Shown here piece after piece: positions 1 to 10,832 of a DNA stretch of 64,000 nucleotides. The stretch comes from Seiridium cupressi (Eukaryota; Ascomycota; Sordariomycetes; Amphisphaeriales; Sporocadaceae), in assembly GCA_036674765.1 (NCBI GenBank), contig JARVKI010000116.1:1-64000 (forward strand), in the 5' to 3' direction. The number at the start of each line of letters is the position of its first letter. Position 1 is the stretch's first letter. The notes below the pieces were generated by a model. The model worked only from the letters and a program-made list of their open reading frames with translations. It was not told the origin of the DNA and did no database searches. Made by a program: the position numbers and the translations under genes.

Positions 1-1168
1 TCCATTTTTTGTTGGCTGACACCTCTATTTGTGGTGCACAATTATTTCATTTTTTATTTTATATTTATCTATCAAACATGACCCCCCCCCCCCCCCCCCC
101 CCCCCCCACCTTTCTTCTTCGAACGCCAGAATTCGATCCTTTATCCCTAAAACGTAAAGTCATTATACTCGACTGTGGGATGGTAGGTGTCAAGGGTAAC
201 CAAATCGAAGTGGTGATGGTTTGCTTTATCGATTCCTTGACTGGCCAAGTACCTGTAAACTCGATTGTCAGCCCGTGGCAGCCTGTCACTGATTGACGCA
301 CTCACATGACCGGCATATCACCCCTGGGAGACGTTGTCTGAGAGAATGAGAGCCACTTTGAGGACCAGACAAGCACCAAGGAGTTGAAAGGGGCCAGATA
401 TAGCCGACGCAGTCGAAATACGTCTATGTAATATAGGAGACTATGGTTTTGTCACAAAAAGTTTGTGATTGCAGAAACAAGCATTACGCCTTCTATTTTG
501 AACAAGCTGCATCAGAACTGGTCTTCGAGCTTCATGTACGGGCGATTTACCGTACGTTCACTAAGAGCGCGCATGCCGGGCGCGATATCTGAACCGGCGC
601 TTTCCACCACATTATCCAGTGCCTTCACTGGCTCTCCCAATCAAATTCTCCATCCACGAGTTCCATATCGTACAAGAAAAACAGCTTCGACAGGACTAGT
701 GACATATCCACGAAGGCGAACTAGGGCATTCCGTTAGCAGCATGTATATAAAGATCAACATACATGAGCGTGCTTGCATTGCGCTGTCATTTCTTCTGAT
801 CCAAATTCACCGCTCTTGACCTTGGCAACAATATTTGCGAAAAAGACTTGCCGCGATGACTTGCCATCGAGTCGGCTATGTTTCTGTCAGTTTCTCTGAA
901 GCTGTCCGCGGAGGATATTTGACAAACCGCTGCGTTTTTTCTCGACTATAGTTCTGATGTTTTGCTCTCACTTTCGTTGTAAGCGGCGGAAGGACCTATT
1001 TGCCCAGGATGGCCAACAAGCGAACCCGGCAAAGATTGTCCGCCAAAACGATTTCACGCAGGCGTTTAAGGATGAGGTCGATCCAGAAATGGTGCTTTTC
1101 TGTGTGCCGGTCACTCGATTAGTTTCCACGCTGGCGTCTGAATTGAAATAAAGTAACAGGAATCTCAC
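1..1168. other. Left edge, no intact gene
   Basis: Apart from the poly(C) run, no reading frame here has recognisable protein similarity. The last 200 bases (about 960-1168) lie downstream of the P450 exon on the minus strand. They probably contain more of that relic, but stops interrupt the frames and I could not assign a clean exon. Confidence 0.5.
82..107. repeat. Poly(C) homopolymer, 26 bases
   Basis: An uninterrupted run of 26 C is seen directly. No gene surrounds it. Its length may be poorly determined by sequencing. Confidence 0.9.
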
Positions 1169-1394
1169 CTTCAGCAATGCAACAGAAGCTTTCTCCAAAC
1201 GCCATCTCACCCAGGAGATCAAAAGCATTCATCTCCAACCACTCGACCATATTGACGTCCGACTCGTCTTCTTGACTGAAGGGGCCAATTTTTGTGACAA
1301 ATGCATCTGTGCATCTTTGTATAATACTCTCCTGGGTTGCGAGGCTCTGCGGAGAAAATGCACCCATGAGATGCTTCTTTTTGGAGGCATGTAC
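1169..1394 (-). pseudogene. Cytochrome P450 exon relic
   Basis: One minus-strand exon reads like the N-terminal half of a fungal cytochrome P450 of the isotrichodermin C-15 hydroxylase (CYP65-like) type. It has the helix C/D landmarks AFSPQSLATQE and NAFDLLGEMAFGESF. The exon is bounded by an acceptor CAG at 1395-1397 and a donor GTGAGA just below 1169. No start codon exon, I-helix, ExxR or haem-binding cysteine region can be found on either side, and downstream frames are broken by stops. I therefore see a fragment rather than a working monooxygenase. It lies beside other oxidoreductase remains (1791-3759), which suggests a decayed metabolite gene cluster. The family call is by motif memory only. 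Confidence 0.6.
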
Positions 1395-1768
1395 CTGTAT
1401 TTATATATTAACACAAATTCTAACAAACCCAAAGAGGTTGGGGGGAATAGCACGTAGGGACAAGTGAACATGGACTACATTCGGGTCTCGCTCGCTGCCT
1501 ATGCACCCTGTGTCGAAACCCGAGCCAAATACATAGTAGAAGTCACTCTTGATAAACTGTGGCTTTCCTGCTGCTGGGAAACCATATATATGGCGGTAAG
1601 ATTATAACGAGGCAAAGCTCAACTCGTTGGGAGAGACACGGAAGACATCGCCTATATAGAGTTGTTAGGGGCTCAGCAGATGAATGTATGGCCCTTATAC
1701 TGAGAAGTATAGTGGGCATATATTGAACATATGTTGGACAGATATGTTATTTAAAATTAAAAATATTT
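1395..1768. other. No gene seen
   Basis: Noncoding stretch between the P450 exon and the FAD-oxidoreductase relic. It should contain the missing 5' part of the P450, but no matching exon was recognised. It ends in AT-rich sequence running into the poly(A) tract. Confidence 0.5.
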
Positions 1769-1789
1769 AAAAAAAAAAAAAAAAAAAAA
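1769..1789. repeat. Poly(A) homopolymer, 21 bases
   Basis: An uninterrupted run of A lies immediately 5' of the FAD-oxidoreductase relic on the same strand. A retrocopied mRNA would carry the tail on its 3' side, so this is not evidence of retroposition of that fragment. Confidence 0.9.
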
Positions 1790-1790
1790 G

Positions 1791-2249
1791 GATCTTGATG
1801 CCTTTACCGCTTTGACGAGCTAGATGGTGCCTGGCGGGGGCGTTGAAGATGCAAGCACGCACATTGATGTCCTCTCCGAGGTCAGTTTCACTGACGGCGC
1901 ACCGACACTGACATACTACAGCATTGCGCTGTATCCGGGGAGTGAAGCGGGGCAGACTGCCTTGGAGAACTTCAATGCCATCTCGGCGAATGTGACCATC
2001 TCCAAAGGTGGAGGCGCTCACGAGACATGATCTGCTATCCTAGAATAGTTGGATCCATTCTCGACGCGGGCACTTCAAAACCTCTTCTACTCCATTAGCT
2101 TCAAGGCGACGGAGGAGAGAATTATACTCCACAAAAACACCGACTCTGCTCAGGGCCGATCCCCATTTGCAAGCTATGCTAATAGGACAAATCTGCCAAA
2201 ATTGGAGGCAGTTTGTGATAGATATGACCCAGATGGCTTTTTGCAGTAG
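1791..2249 (+). pseudogene. FAD-linked (BBE-type) oxidoreductase relic
   Basis: The frame starting at 1791 resembles the C-terminal half of fungal berberine-bridge-type FAD-linked oxidoreductases. It has a central stretch around TYYSIALYPGS and a closing segment with SPFASYANRTNLPKL followed by RYDPDGFLQ, like the family's usual N...KYDP..vFQ ending. In-frame stops occur at about 1821 (TAG), 2028 (TGA) and 2046 (TAG). A 40-base intron could remove the last two, but the region between the two blocks is also much shorter than in intact proteins. The FAD-binding N-terminal domain is absent, because the relic starts next to a poly(A) run. I infer a dead fragment. The family assignment is moderate. 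Confidence 0.5.
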
Positions 2250-2616
2250 TACCTCCATCGAGGGATTCCGCAAGCCTAACCAGCCTCCAAATATGAGAAC
2301 ATTGAATACTAAGAGAAGGACATATTAAAGTAACAATCGAGTTTCCAGAAGAACCATCCTTTCACTTGGATGCAATAATTATAATTAACTGTCGTCTTAA
2401 GTGTTTCATGTATTGCCGAAAGATAACTTGCAAACGACCTCCACACCTGATATATGAGATGAAGCTGAGTGTCATAAGACTAATCAGGTCTCGTACATAG
2501 CCTATCTTCAAGGTCAGGCTCACTCTGGCTTCACCTTCATGGACTGATCCCTTCCTACTGTTGTTCTGCATGCGTTCAAGTCCGCGCTTGGTCTAGGTAC
2601 TCTACTCCGGCCTAGA
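2250..2616. other. No gene seen
   Basis: Short spacer between the convergent FAD-oxidoreductase relic and the dehydrogenase gene. It should hold their 3' ends. No feature recognised. Confidence 0.5.
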
Positions 2617-3759
2617 CTATGTTAACCAGGGTTTGAGCTCCTCCTCGGTCCAATCCCATAGCCTTGCTGCAAGTCGCTTATCCAGGCACCAATGGGTATA
2701 TCCGTCAGTGAGCTTGCCGACTGGCTCATATAGCTCTCCCTGCTTCGCTTGAGATTTGGGTACGCCCGCTGTCCATACTTGACTCCAATGGCCTTGATCA
2801 TCGTCGAGGAATCGATTTATATTCCCTAGATATACGATGGCTTTGTCTAGAAACCCGAGGTTCGATACTAGTCCAGTATTGCTTGGGCCAGGATCGGCTA
2901 TTAATGTGAGAATCTCTGGGTAACGACGTGTGAGCTCCTGGCCGTAAAGCAGGTTGGCCAGCTTGCTTTGGGCGTAGCGTTGCCATTTCCCAAGAAGCCA
3001 ATACTCCTGAGTCGTTTTCAGGTCATCGAACACGATACCGCGACCCCGAGGTGCGAGGACGAGCGCCAGACTCGAGACGGGAATGATACGCGCTTCCCCG
3101 TGCTCCTGGACCGTTCTCTGTAAGAGGGGGAGCAATTTGCGGATTATAAGGGCATGTGCGACGTGGTTGATCCCAAAGTGTAGCTCGTATCCGTCCTTTG
3201 TCAGACCTTTGGGCATCTCCGAGTCAATAGTTGCCAAAAAGCATCGCAAGGAATACGACATTTCGAGGTAAGATTCAAGAGCACTGGTCTGAATGCGCTA
3301 CCTGAACATGTCTCTGTTGCTGGGAGGGTGCAAATTGGAAAATCATTACGAGAGCTGCTTACCAGGAGGAAGTGCCATTATACCAGCGTTCGCAATAAGT
3401 ATATCAAGGCGGGATTCTCTGGAAAGCTCATCTGCGGCTTTCTTGACGGACGCCAGATCAGTGTGGTCACAGCAAATCCAGACAACCTCGGTCTTTGAAC
3501 CACTCGACTTGATATCAGCGATAACGCCTTGTGCTGCAGGCTCGTTGCGGCCAGTGATGCAGATTTTGGCCGGATCCGGCTTGCTAGCATCTTGGCTGTA
3601 GCGGCACCAAGTCCATTCGTGCCTAAGAAACAAGAAGCGTGAGCTCCCTCGACGTTACGATACCAAGGGCTGAAACGCATGCCTACCGCCAGTGATCAGG
3701 ATGACCTTGCCTGTGAGCTCAGGCACGTCCCGTTCAAGGTGGAAGTCTAATGTGACCAT
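2617..3759 (-). CDS. Short-chain dehydrogenase/reductase with apparent frameshift
   Basis: Classical NAD(P)-dependent SDR of the retinol-dehydrogenase/WWOX-like group. Exons on the minus strand: 3759-3687, 3622-3363 and 3206-2617. The cofactor motif ITGGTNGLGAATAKML forms across intron 1, then come NAGIMALPP, the active-site YAQSK (YxxxK), and an ending at PWLT. Intron 2 is read from GTAAGC to an AAG acceptor at 3207-3209, because this joins LPP to GLTKDGYE exactly as in relatives. Exon 2 contains one problem. The Rossmann segment is in one frame and KICITGRN onward in another, so one base appears to be missing near 3572-3579 (the CGGATCCGG region). With that base the protein would be about 307 residues. 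It could be a recent pseudogene or a sequencing error. The substrate cannot be told. It neighbours the P450 and FAD-oxidoreductase relics. Confidence 0.75.
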
Positions 3760-6700
3760 ATTGACGACGTAAACCAGACGTATGCCACTCTGGGAAATGC
3801 AAGGACTCGGTAGCTTCTGGTCTACTGAATAAACCACGCCGAGTTATCAACGGATCGAAGCAGCGGTAGCAGTGACAGTCGACTGAGTGAAAGTTGCGCA
3901 AAAAGCTGAAGCCGTCGCCAAGTTTGCGGATACGTACGAAGCAGCAGTGTGTCCTGTTTGCCGATTGAATGAATGCGAGCTATGCCTCGGCTACTTCTAT
4001 CGATCGAGGTGGCGACGTTGGAAGGTTGTTGTCAGCGTTTGGGATGACTGTGCCGTCGACATGAGTGTAGTGTCATCCATCTCGATTGCGCAGCCTCCAG
4101 GGTAGCCTCCATTTATATGTCTTCCCCTGTCTTTGCAGTACAACTAAGTATTCCCATTAGAAGTCCCCGACTGGTCCAGCTGCAACCCTGCTCTGTAAAC
4201 TGATTGGTACATGAGATACTGTCGGATCCAGGCATACGACATTTGCATCGGTGAGATCCTTCCGCGCTTACATAGGCCGGTCGACATTATATATGGTCAC
4301 GCAGAACTGGACAGTGCCGGGAATACTTGCTAGAGACTTGCACATGCCCCCCTTGACGTTGCAGTACCGCGACGGCTACCACCACCGCTACAGCGCCGGC
4401 GGGTGCCCCGGGCTCATCGGCCACGGAGCTACGGTCTGACCCACTTGAGCTGCCCACGCCGGCGCCGACTGTAGATCCTGGAGAACCGGTATCGTCGGCC
4501 ACTACAAATCGCGCCGCCCACGAGCGGAACAGACTTCTCTGCGTTCCCTCTCGATCATGAGTTCACACTCTCTCCGGCTGCTGCCCTAAGGCGCAATAGC
4601 AACGTCCAGAGCAGGCAGGTCACATCTAAACAGATGTTAACAGGACAGGAGCATTCGCTCCTTCGCAGCGAGCAATATCAAGAATTTTACCCGGTCGCGG
4701 GCGAGCTGCCAAAGAACTGGTCGGGCACATGGAGTTTAATCAAATGGCCTATACCAACACAATACCAGAAATGTTAGGCCATTGGAAGACGCGACGGCAC
4801 CAAGAGATGCCCTCACCTCAAGACAACAGGCTGTCCTCGAGTGTTTGAGATGAACTTTGCAATGGGTAAGTACACTATTACATACTATGTACAAAGAGCA
4901 GACTGATAGGTATGTCAACATACAGCCTGGTCTCCCTCTGACTCCTCGAATCATTTGCCTATCCTAGTTGACTTGTTGTTCTGACGGTCATGCGGTACTC
5001 TACTGTAGACACGGACCGGGACCGTATAGTATTGACTTTGTGGCGGCAGGTAAGCGTCTGTTTCTGTTGCTTCTCTCAGAGCCATAATCGAGCCCACGAA
5101 TAGCTAACCATCTTCGTGTTCTCACAACCTGCAAGCCAATAAGGTAGGCCGGGGTAAAGGGAAAAGAAAGTGTCATCGTTATTGTGTTATATCTGGCTCG
5201 TACTACCGACGCAGGTAATAATAAGCAAAGTACAGAACACCGGCATGTATCAAGTCATTGTGGACGTTTTATGCAAAATGGCATTGCGAACAGGGAGAAC
5301 ACGACGATTGTTGGCGGGCTTAAACCCAACATACCCGTAGGTGACGTGAGGTACTGTTCAAGCTGGGTGGCCCCTTGTAGATCGAGGCCATGATCACACA
5401 CCAGGGTTAGCAGTCGGCCGTTGGCCTTGTTTCTGAATTCTGATACGTAATACGAGGCTAGATATGCATTTGTTGTTTCTCTAGGTACAGTTACTTGCCT
5501 TCCTTTACCATGTAGGAGCTGGAGGAGCTGAGTTTGTTGTGGCGCTTCAACTTAGGCTTTCGGGTAGCTTCCGCCCAAAAGCAATAGCCATTGAACCACA
5601 TGCAACCAACGAACCCGATCTCGAAGATGACATCTTTCAGTCTCAAATCAAATTGTACAAAATGGTCTCGTACAACCTGCTTGTGGCACTCGAGTCTTAT
5701 TTCCACATGTACTCCTGCCTAGCGCCGTTAATCACAAACGATGTCACCTTGACCTGTACGAGAATCTTGGTGCCGCACAGGTCAAGTCTTGCAGTCTTTA
5801 CAGCGAAGGCGCTGCTGTGCTCAAGATAGACAGTGGCAGGTAGGAGCCCGGCCTCACGGAAGCTGAGACGCCACACCCGAGGGGTTTCAGACGCGAGAAA
5901 CTCTAATCTTTGTAAAGCCGTCTTCGGCCTTGGATACTGAAACAAATTCTCAAGGCTGAATTCGAAAGATTGCGTTATATACCCCACAAGTTTTTACACA
6001 TGGAGAGCAGAAGACTAGGGGTGACATTTGTTCGCCCGGAGGAAACCCATCCGTCAACCAACGGATGTGATCTGTCATATATGAAATACACCAGAAATAT
6101 GGTGCCATGGGGTCTGGGTCTAGTCGCTACAGGTTTTGAAAGCTGTACAAATAGCCTGACCATGCTGCGACCACGACGATGGCCACAGAGAACCTGAGTT
6201 GTGGTAGTCTGGTAATCCAAGACATACAGTTGCACAGCTTAATAGCTGGGAGTTGCTCAAGGCTGCCAAAGCCCAAGTTGATCACTACACTGTCACTGTC
6301 ACAATGACCCACAGGGGCATTCTTTTGGCTGATCATCGCAGCAGTCATTATAGATGTGTGAGTGTCTTCCTAGCATCTAAGGGAAGGGGGGGAAAGACCA
6401 AGGGTTAACCACAACCTGCACTGGGAAATACATGCAGGCGGCCTGTTTCTAGCTGCTCGGTATGACGCTGATAATAAGGATTCGCGGGTGTACATATGGC
6501 AGATACGTAAAGCAAGCACAATTTGATTTGAAACATGCCATAACTAGCACAAATTGGCTGCAATACATTCAAGCCGAGAACTTGGAGTTTCATCCATAGA
6601 AGCCCTTCTCATTTTGAGAACAGTTTGTCGCAATTGCCCATCACGGATCGTTTTTCTGGTCGACCTCGCAGCGTAGCGACTATAGCGTTGTGGCGCACGT

Positions 6701-6849
6701 CTGTGGCTATCCAAAGCCTGCGCCACGTTCCAAAAAAATTCCCAGCTCGAGCTTCTGTTGCACGCGAGTTACAAGGCTTCAGCCCGATCTTCCAACCTGT
6801 CCTGCTATCCACACGCTCAGCCTCTCCTCGGGGCGTGAACAACCAATTG
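3760..6849. other. 3.1 kb without a supported gene
   Basis: Open frames here are short and overlap on both strands. The most gene-like is a pair of abutting minus-strand frames at 5491-5987 (see findings). I recognise no domain, RNA gene or repeat. The right end is presumably the promoter of the mitoribosomal gene starting at 6850. Confidence 0.5.
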
Positions 6850-7699
6850 ATGGCGAGCTCAACGACTATCCGACCGGTCCTCGGCCGGATATTGCAGCAA
6901 TCCTCCCAGCGCACTCCGTCGACATGCCTTGCACTAGCATCGAGATCGTCGCCGAGCACTGCATCCGCCCCTTTCTCGACAACTGCTTGCCTCGAGATGC
7001 GCAAGCCCAGACGTGACAACAATCGTCTACGAGGACTCTCCTCGATCTACCGATCTGGCACCAAGGCGCGCATGACTGTCGATGGCTACGAGCTGCCCGA
7101 GCCCGCCAAGTACAACCCGGCGGACCACCTGGAGACGGATCCTGAGCACGGGCTGTATGAATTCTTCTACGACAAGGACAAGTCAATCTTGCCACCTGAC
7201 GACGATGCGAAACATGGCCGTTCGTGGACTGTCGAGGAATTACGGTCCAAGAGTTGGGATGACTTGCACAAGCTGTGGTGGACTTGTGTGAAGGAGAGAA
7301 ACAGGATTGCGACAGCGAGCAGAGAGAGAACGAGGCTCAAGTTCAAGACTGGCGCCGAGGAGAGCAAGGCTCGAATGTTAACAGTACGTTATTGATGTTT
7401 GTTTTCCAGCTATAGGTTATGCTAACTCTCGTTTGGCATAGGTCTCCAAGACGATGAAGTCTATCAAGCATGCCCTTACAGAGCGGTACTATACATGGGA
7501 AGACGCGAGGCAGCTCGCAGAAGAGGACCCCGAGATCGACCTAGCAAACCCAACTAGCCCGTACAACCCAAGCACTTATTTTGAGGACGCGGCAGATATG
7601 GAGGCTGATGCCGCTGAAGCTGAGAAGCCTGCACAAGAGCCGATCGATCCGTCTACGTTACCAAAGACGCCGAGCAGCCAGCCTGAGGCCCGGACATGA
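6850..7699 (+). CDS. MRPL4: Mitochondrial large-subunit ribosomal protein uL29m (MRPL4/L47)
   Basis: Structural protein of the mitochondrial large ribosomal subunit, 263 residues. Exons 6850-7383 and 7442-7699, joined across a 58-base intron (GTACGT...TAG). The start is the first ATG of the frame. Residues 1-55 are Ser/Thr/Arg-rich with few acids, as expected for a mitochondrial presequence. The conserved MRP-L47 core follows: RSWTVEELRSKSWDDLHKLW, then CVKERNRIATASRER, then (exon 2) TMKSIKHALTERYYTWEDA. The C-terminus is acidic and proline-rich, which is usual for the fungal family. The gene lies upstream of, and parallel to, the Rab GDI gene. Confidence 0.92.
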
Positions 7700-8313
7700 T
7701 AGTCACCAACGGGCATGGCATTTTGGATGTACTATAGAAAGCGCTGTATAGAGGTCGGGCCAGGTTTTGTACTCATAAAAGAAGCGTGGGTTGCCTGGCT
7801 GTGTATCTACTGTAGACTCTTACTCTGCACGCATGTGTAATATATTCCGGAGATTCAATGGCACGACTACCTCTACACCGATAACAACCCTCAGTAGTGA
7901 TTTGTGACGCTTGCCTGCTCACTCTACGCAAGGCATATTCCGGTGGGGGCCCTCTGAAATGCCGATAAACGCTCAGGCAGTGGAGAATGAGTTTTGCCTT
8001 TGGAGGCATATATTACACCAAGCATAAAGATAGCAGCTGCCAGCTGTATGACGACGGCGATCATCTGGGTACATTGAAGCACCCCTTGGGTAAAGACCCC
8101 CGAAAATGAAGTGCAAGCGGGACCCCGCCAATTGGTTGACCCAAAACGGGTCTAAGTTGCAGCTCCAAACGGGGTCTATCAACAAGACCAATACATTCCT
8201 CACCGATACTTTTTCCTCCCACCCCCAGAAGAAGCATATCACTTGAGCAGTCTTCCTTTTCTTTCAACCCCCCATACATCGAATACTTGTTGATACCCCA
8301 ATTACTCGACACC
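7700..8313. other. Spacer and GDI promoter
   Basis: 614 bases between parallel genes. No reading frame of interest. The last 100 bases are pyrimidine-rich, as often seen just upstream of fungal start codons. Confidence 0.5.
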
Positions 8314-10218
8314 ATGGATGAGATCGCCCCCGAATACGATGTCATCGTGCTGGGCACTGGTGAGTTCTGCCCCGCATGGCAATGCTGTGCTTCATGCTCC
8401 TCTGGTGGGGTCGGAGCTCGACGCTGTTGGACATCATGGGCGCAGCAGGATAACGATCTGGTCGTGGTCCGAGAGCTAATACGTGACAAAAACAGGACTG
8501 ACCGAGTGTATTCTTTCTGGGTAAGCAACCCACAGTCGCGCCTTGACGTTTTGCGGCGGTTATCAGGGGCCACGCTAACAAGCATAACCACACACAGCGT
8601 GCTCAGTGTCAAGGGCAAGAAGGTGTTGCACATCGATCGCAACGATCACTACGGAGGGTAAGTCTAGTTCTGCTTCCCGTTGTATTCCTCAGACCCAGCT
8701 AACAGTCATTGCTACGTAGAGAGGCGGCTTCCGTGAACCTCGAGACGGTACGATCCCCAAACTCCCCCCACGCTCTACAATGCTCTACCCCTTTCCTCCA
8801 TCTGCCTGACTAGCCGATGCTATGACCACATGGGGAACATTACATGCTAAGACAGAACCGAACAGCTCTTCAAGAGGTATGGAAACTACCAGCAGGGTAC
8901 GGAGCCGTGGAAGGCATACGGCCGTCCCGCAGACTGGAATATTGACCTGGTGCCCAAGCTGCTGATGTCGTCTGGAGAGCTGACCAACATTCTGGTCTCC
9001 ACCGAAGTCACTCGCTATCTCGAGTTCAAGCAGGTTGCTGGCAGCTATGTCCAGCAGGGCTCAGGTGCTAAGGCCACTGTTGCCAAGGTGCCCTCAGATG
9101 CTGGGGAGGCTCTGCGATCACCGCTCATGGGCATATTCGAGAAGCGCCGTATGAAGAGCTTCATCGAATGGGTGGGCACTTTTGATGCACAAGATGCTGG
9201 CACACACAAAGGTGAGCTTTAGTCCTTTTCCCCTCCGCGGTGTGATCATGGACTAATGAATGTTTACTTCCCCAGGACTTGACCTGTCCACGAGCACAAT
9301 GAAGGAGGTGTACGACAAGTTTGGCCTCGAGGCCGGCACACGGGACTTCATCGGTCACGCCATGGCTCTGTACCTCGACGACAGCTACCTCACGGCGGCC
9401 GGCAAGGCTCCCGAAGCTATCCAGCGCATCCGTCTTTATGGTAACTCAGTAGCTCGCTACGGAAAGTCCCCTTACATCTACCCGCTTTACGGTCTTGGTG
9501 AACTACCCCAAGGCTTCGCTCGTCTATCGGCTATTTACGGAGGAACATATATGCTTAACACATCGGTTGACGAGGTTCTATACGAAGGTGGCAGAGCCAC
9601 TGGTATCAAGGCGACCATGGGTGGTGTCGAGCCAGAAATGAAGTTCGAGACAAAGGCCAAGTTCATCCTTGGTGACCCCAGCTACTTCCCAGAGAAGGTC
9701 AAGGTTGTCGGTCACCTGCTGAAGGCCATCTGTGTTCTGAAGCACCCCCTGGCTGGTACCAACGATGCCGACTCGGCACAACTCATCATCCCGCAATCCC
9801 AGGTCGGCCGCCAGAACGATATCTACGTCGCCTGTATCTCTTCGGCACACAACGTCTGCCCCAAGGGCTACTACATTGCCATTGTTTCGACCATTGCCGA
9901 GTCCTCCGCAAACCACCACCTCGAGCTGCAACCTGGCTTGGAGCGTCTAGGCAAGATTGAGGAGCAGTTCTTGGTAAGTTTTAGTATCCATACCTGCAAA
10001 CGCACAACACTGACACTTTGGCACAGGGTTCCCCTATTCCCCTGTACGAGCCACTCGAGAATGGCACCAATGATAAGGTATTCATCTCCAAGAGCTATGA
10101 CGCCACCTCGCACTTCGAGACCACCACCGATGATGTCCGAGATATCTATAAGCGTGCCGTTGGTGAGGACCTTGTGGTTGAGGGTCTGCGGGATGGACTT
10201 CAAGTTACGGGGGAGTAG
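8314..10218 (+). CDS. GDI1: Rab GDP-dissociation inhibitor
   Basis: Cytosolic chaperone that extracts prenylated, GDP-bound Rab GTPases from membranes and recycles them in vesicle transport. Seven exons: 8314-8359, 8496-8520, 8598-8657, 8720-8747, 8866-9211, 9276-9973 and 10027-10218. The phases join perfectly to 464 residues, close to the usual length. The Rossmann-like motif GTGLTECILSG is at residues 14-24 and spans the first three exons. GKKVLHIDRNDHYGGEAAS, the Rab-binding platform RYGKSPYIYPLYGLGELPQG and the late SKSYDATSHFETTTDD follow. The protein is too short for a Rab escort protein, and it lacks the REP insert. The four tiny 5' exons are typical of fungal GDI genes, so the start at 8314 is well supported. 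Confidence 0.95.
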
Positions 10219-10759
10219 AAAGTCTACCTGCGGGTCCACTTATGAGCAACTCCAAGCAAGTGTCGAGGATAGGTACATTTGAGTAGGCAAAACAAGCGAC
10301 ATGACTTCAGAGGTGAATAGCCCGCGATTTAAAGGGTGATGAGATCTGCCAGGAAACACGGAACAATGAGATCAGAGGTTGCAGATAATTTGTCAGCCAA
10401 CTGAGTTGTGGATGCAGATAGTCATTGGAAGTTTCGCTAACGAACATGAATACCTTTTTCGATATTTGAGGCACCCGACTCCTGTGAACAGGGTTGAGAT
10501 ATTTCCAGAGTGACTACTTGTTCTTGATTGCAGTCCCAATCCCTACCACTAGCAAACACTGAATCTTTCAGCCAGAGGAGTGAATCTCCAGTTCTCTAAG
10601 ACACATGTATAAGGAGTTGGAGCTTGGCGTATATCTAAGCACGTTAGAACCTCACGTTTTAAAACTGATTCATACGCTGAAAGATGGAGGAGAGAAATAA
10701 CTAAATAAAAAAGAGTTCATGGACCAGGAGCTCGTAGGTCTCACAAAAAAAGAAGTGAA
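10219..10759. other. GDI 3' flank, no gene seen
   Basis: AT-rich 3' flank of the GDI gene and spacer to the tRNA gene. No coding signal recognised. Confidence 0.5.
10744..10750 (-). terminator. Polymerase III T-run terminator
   Basis: A run of A on the plus strand, ten bases past the 3' end of the tRNA gene, reads as T on the transcribed strand. This is the normal pol III stop signal. Confidence 0.6.
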
Positions 10760-10832
10760 TGGAGGAGCCGAGAGTCGAACTCGGGACCCTTCGCTTGCGA
10801 AGCGAATATCTTAACCACTGGACCACACCCCC
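10760..10832 (-). tRNA. tRNA-Ala (anticodon CGC)
   Basis: A 73-base cloverleaf on the minus strand with no intron. The anticodon stem TTCGC/GCGAA encloses the loop TTCGCAA, giving anticodon CGC for codon GCG. The T arm is CCGAG-TTCGACT-CTCGG and the discriminator is A. The acceptor stem is GGGGGTG against CTCCTCC. It contains the G3-U70 wobble pair that is the alanine identity element, plus a T-T mismatch at 6-67. A run of T follows on the minus strand (A run at 10744-10750), which fits a polymerase III terminator. Confidence 0.92.

Noticed and set aside
9..301. Plus- and minus-strand open frames over the poly(C) run
   Set aside because: They exist only because the run translates to proline or glycine. 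No similarity or gene signals.
1769..2249. Poly(A) next to a gene fragment as a sign of a processed retrocopy
   Set aside because: The A run is on the 5' side of the fragment in its coding direction, the wrong side for an mRNA tail.
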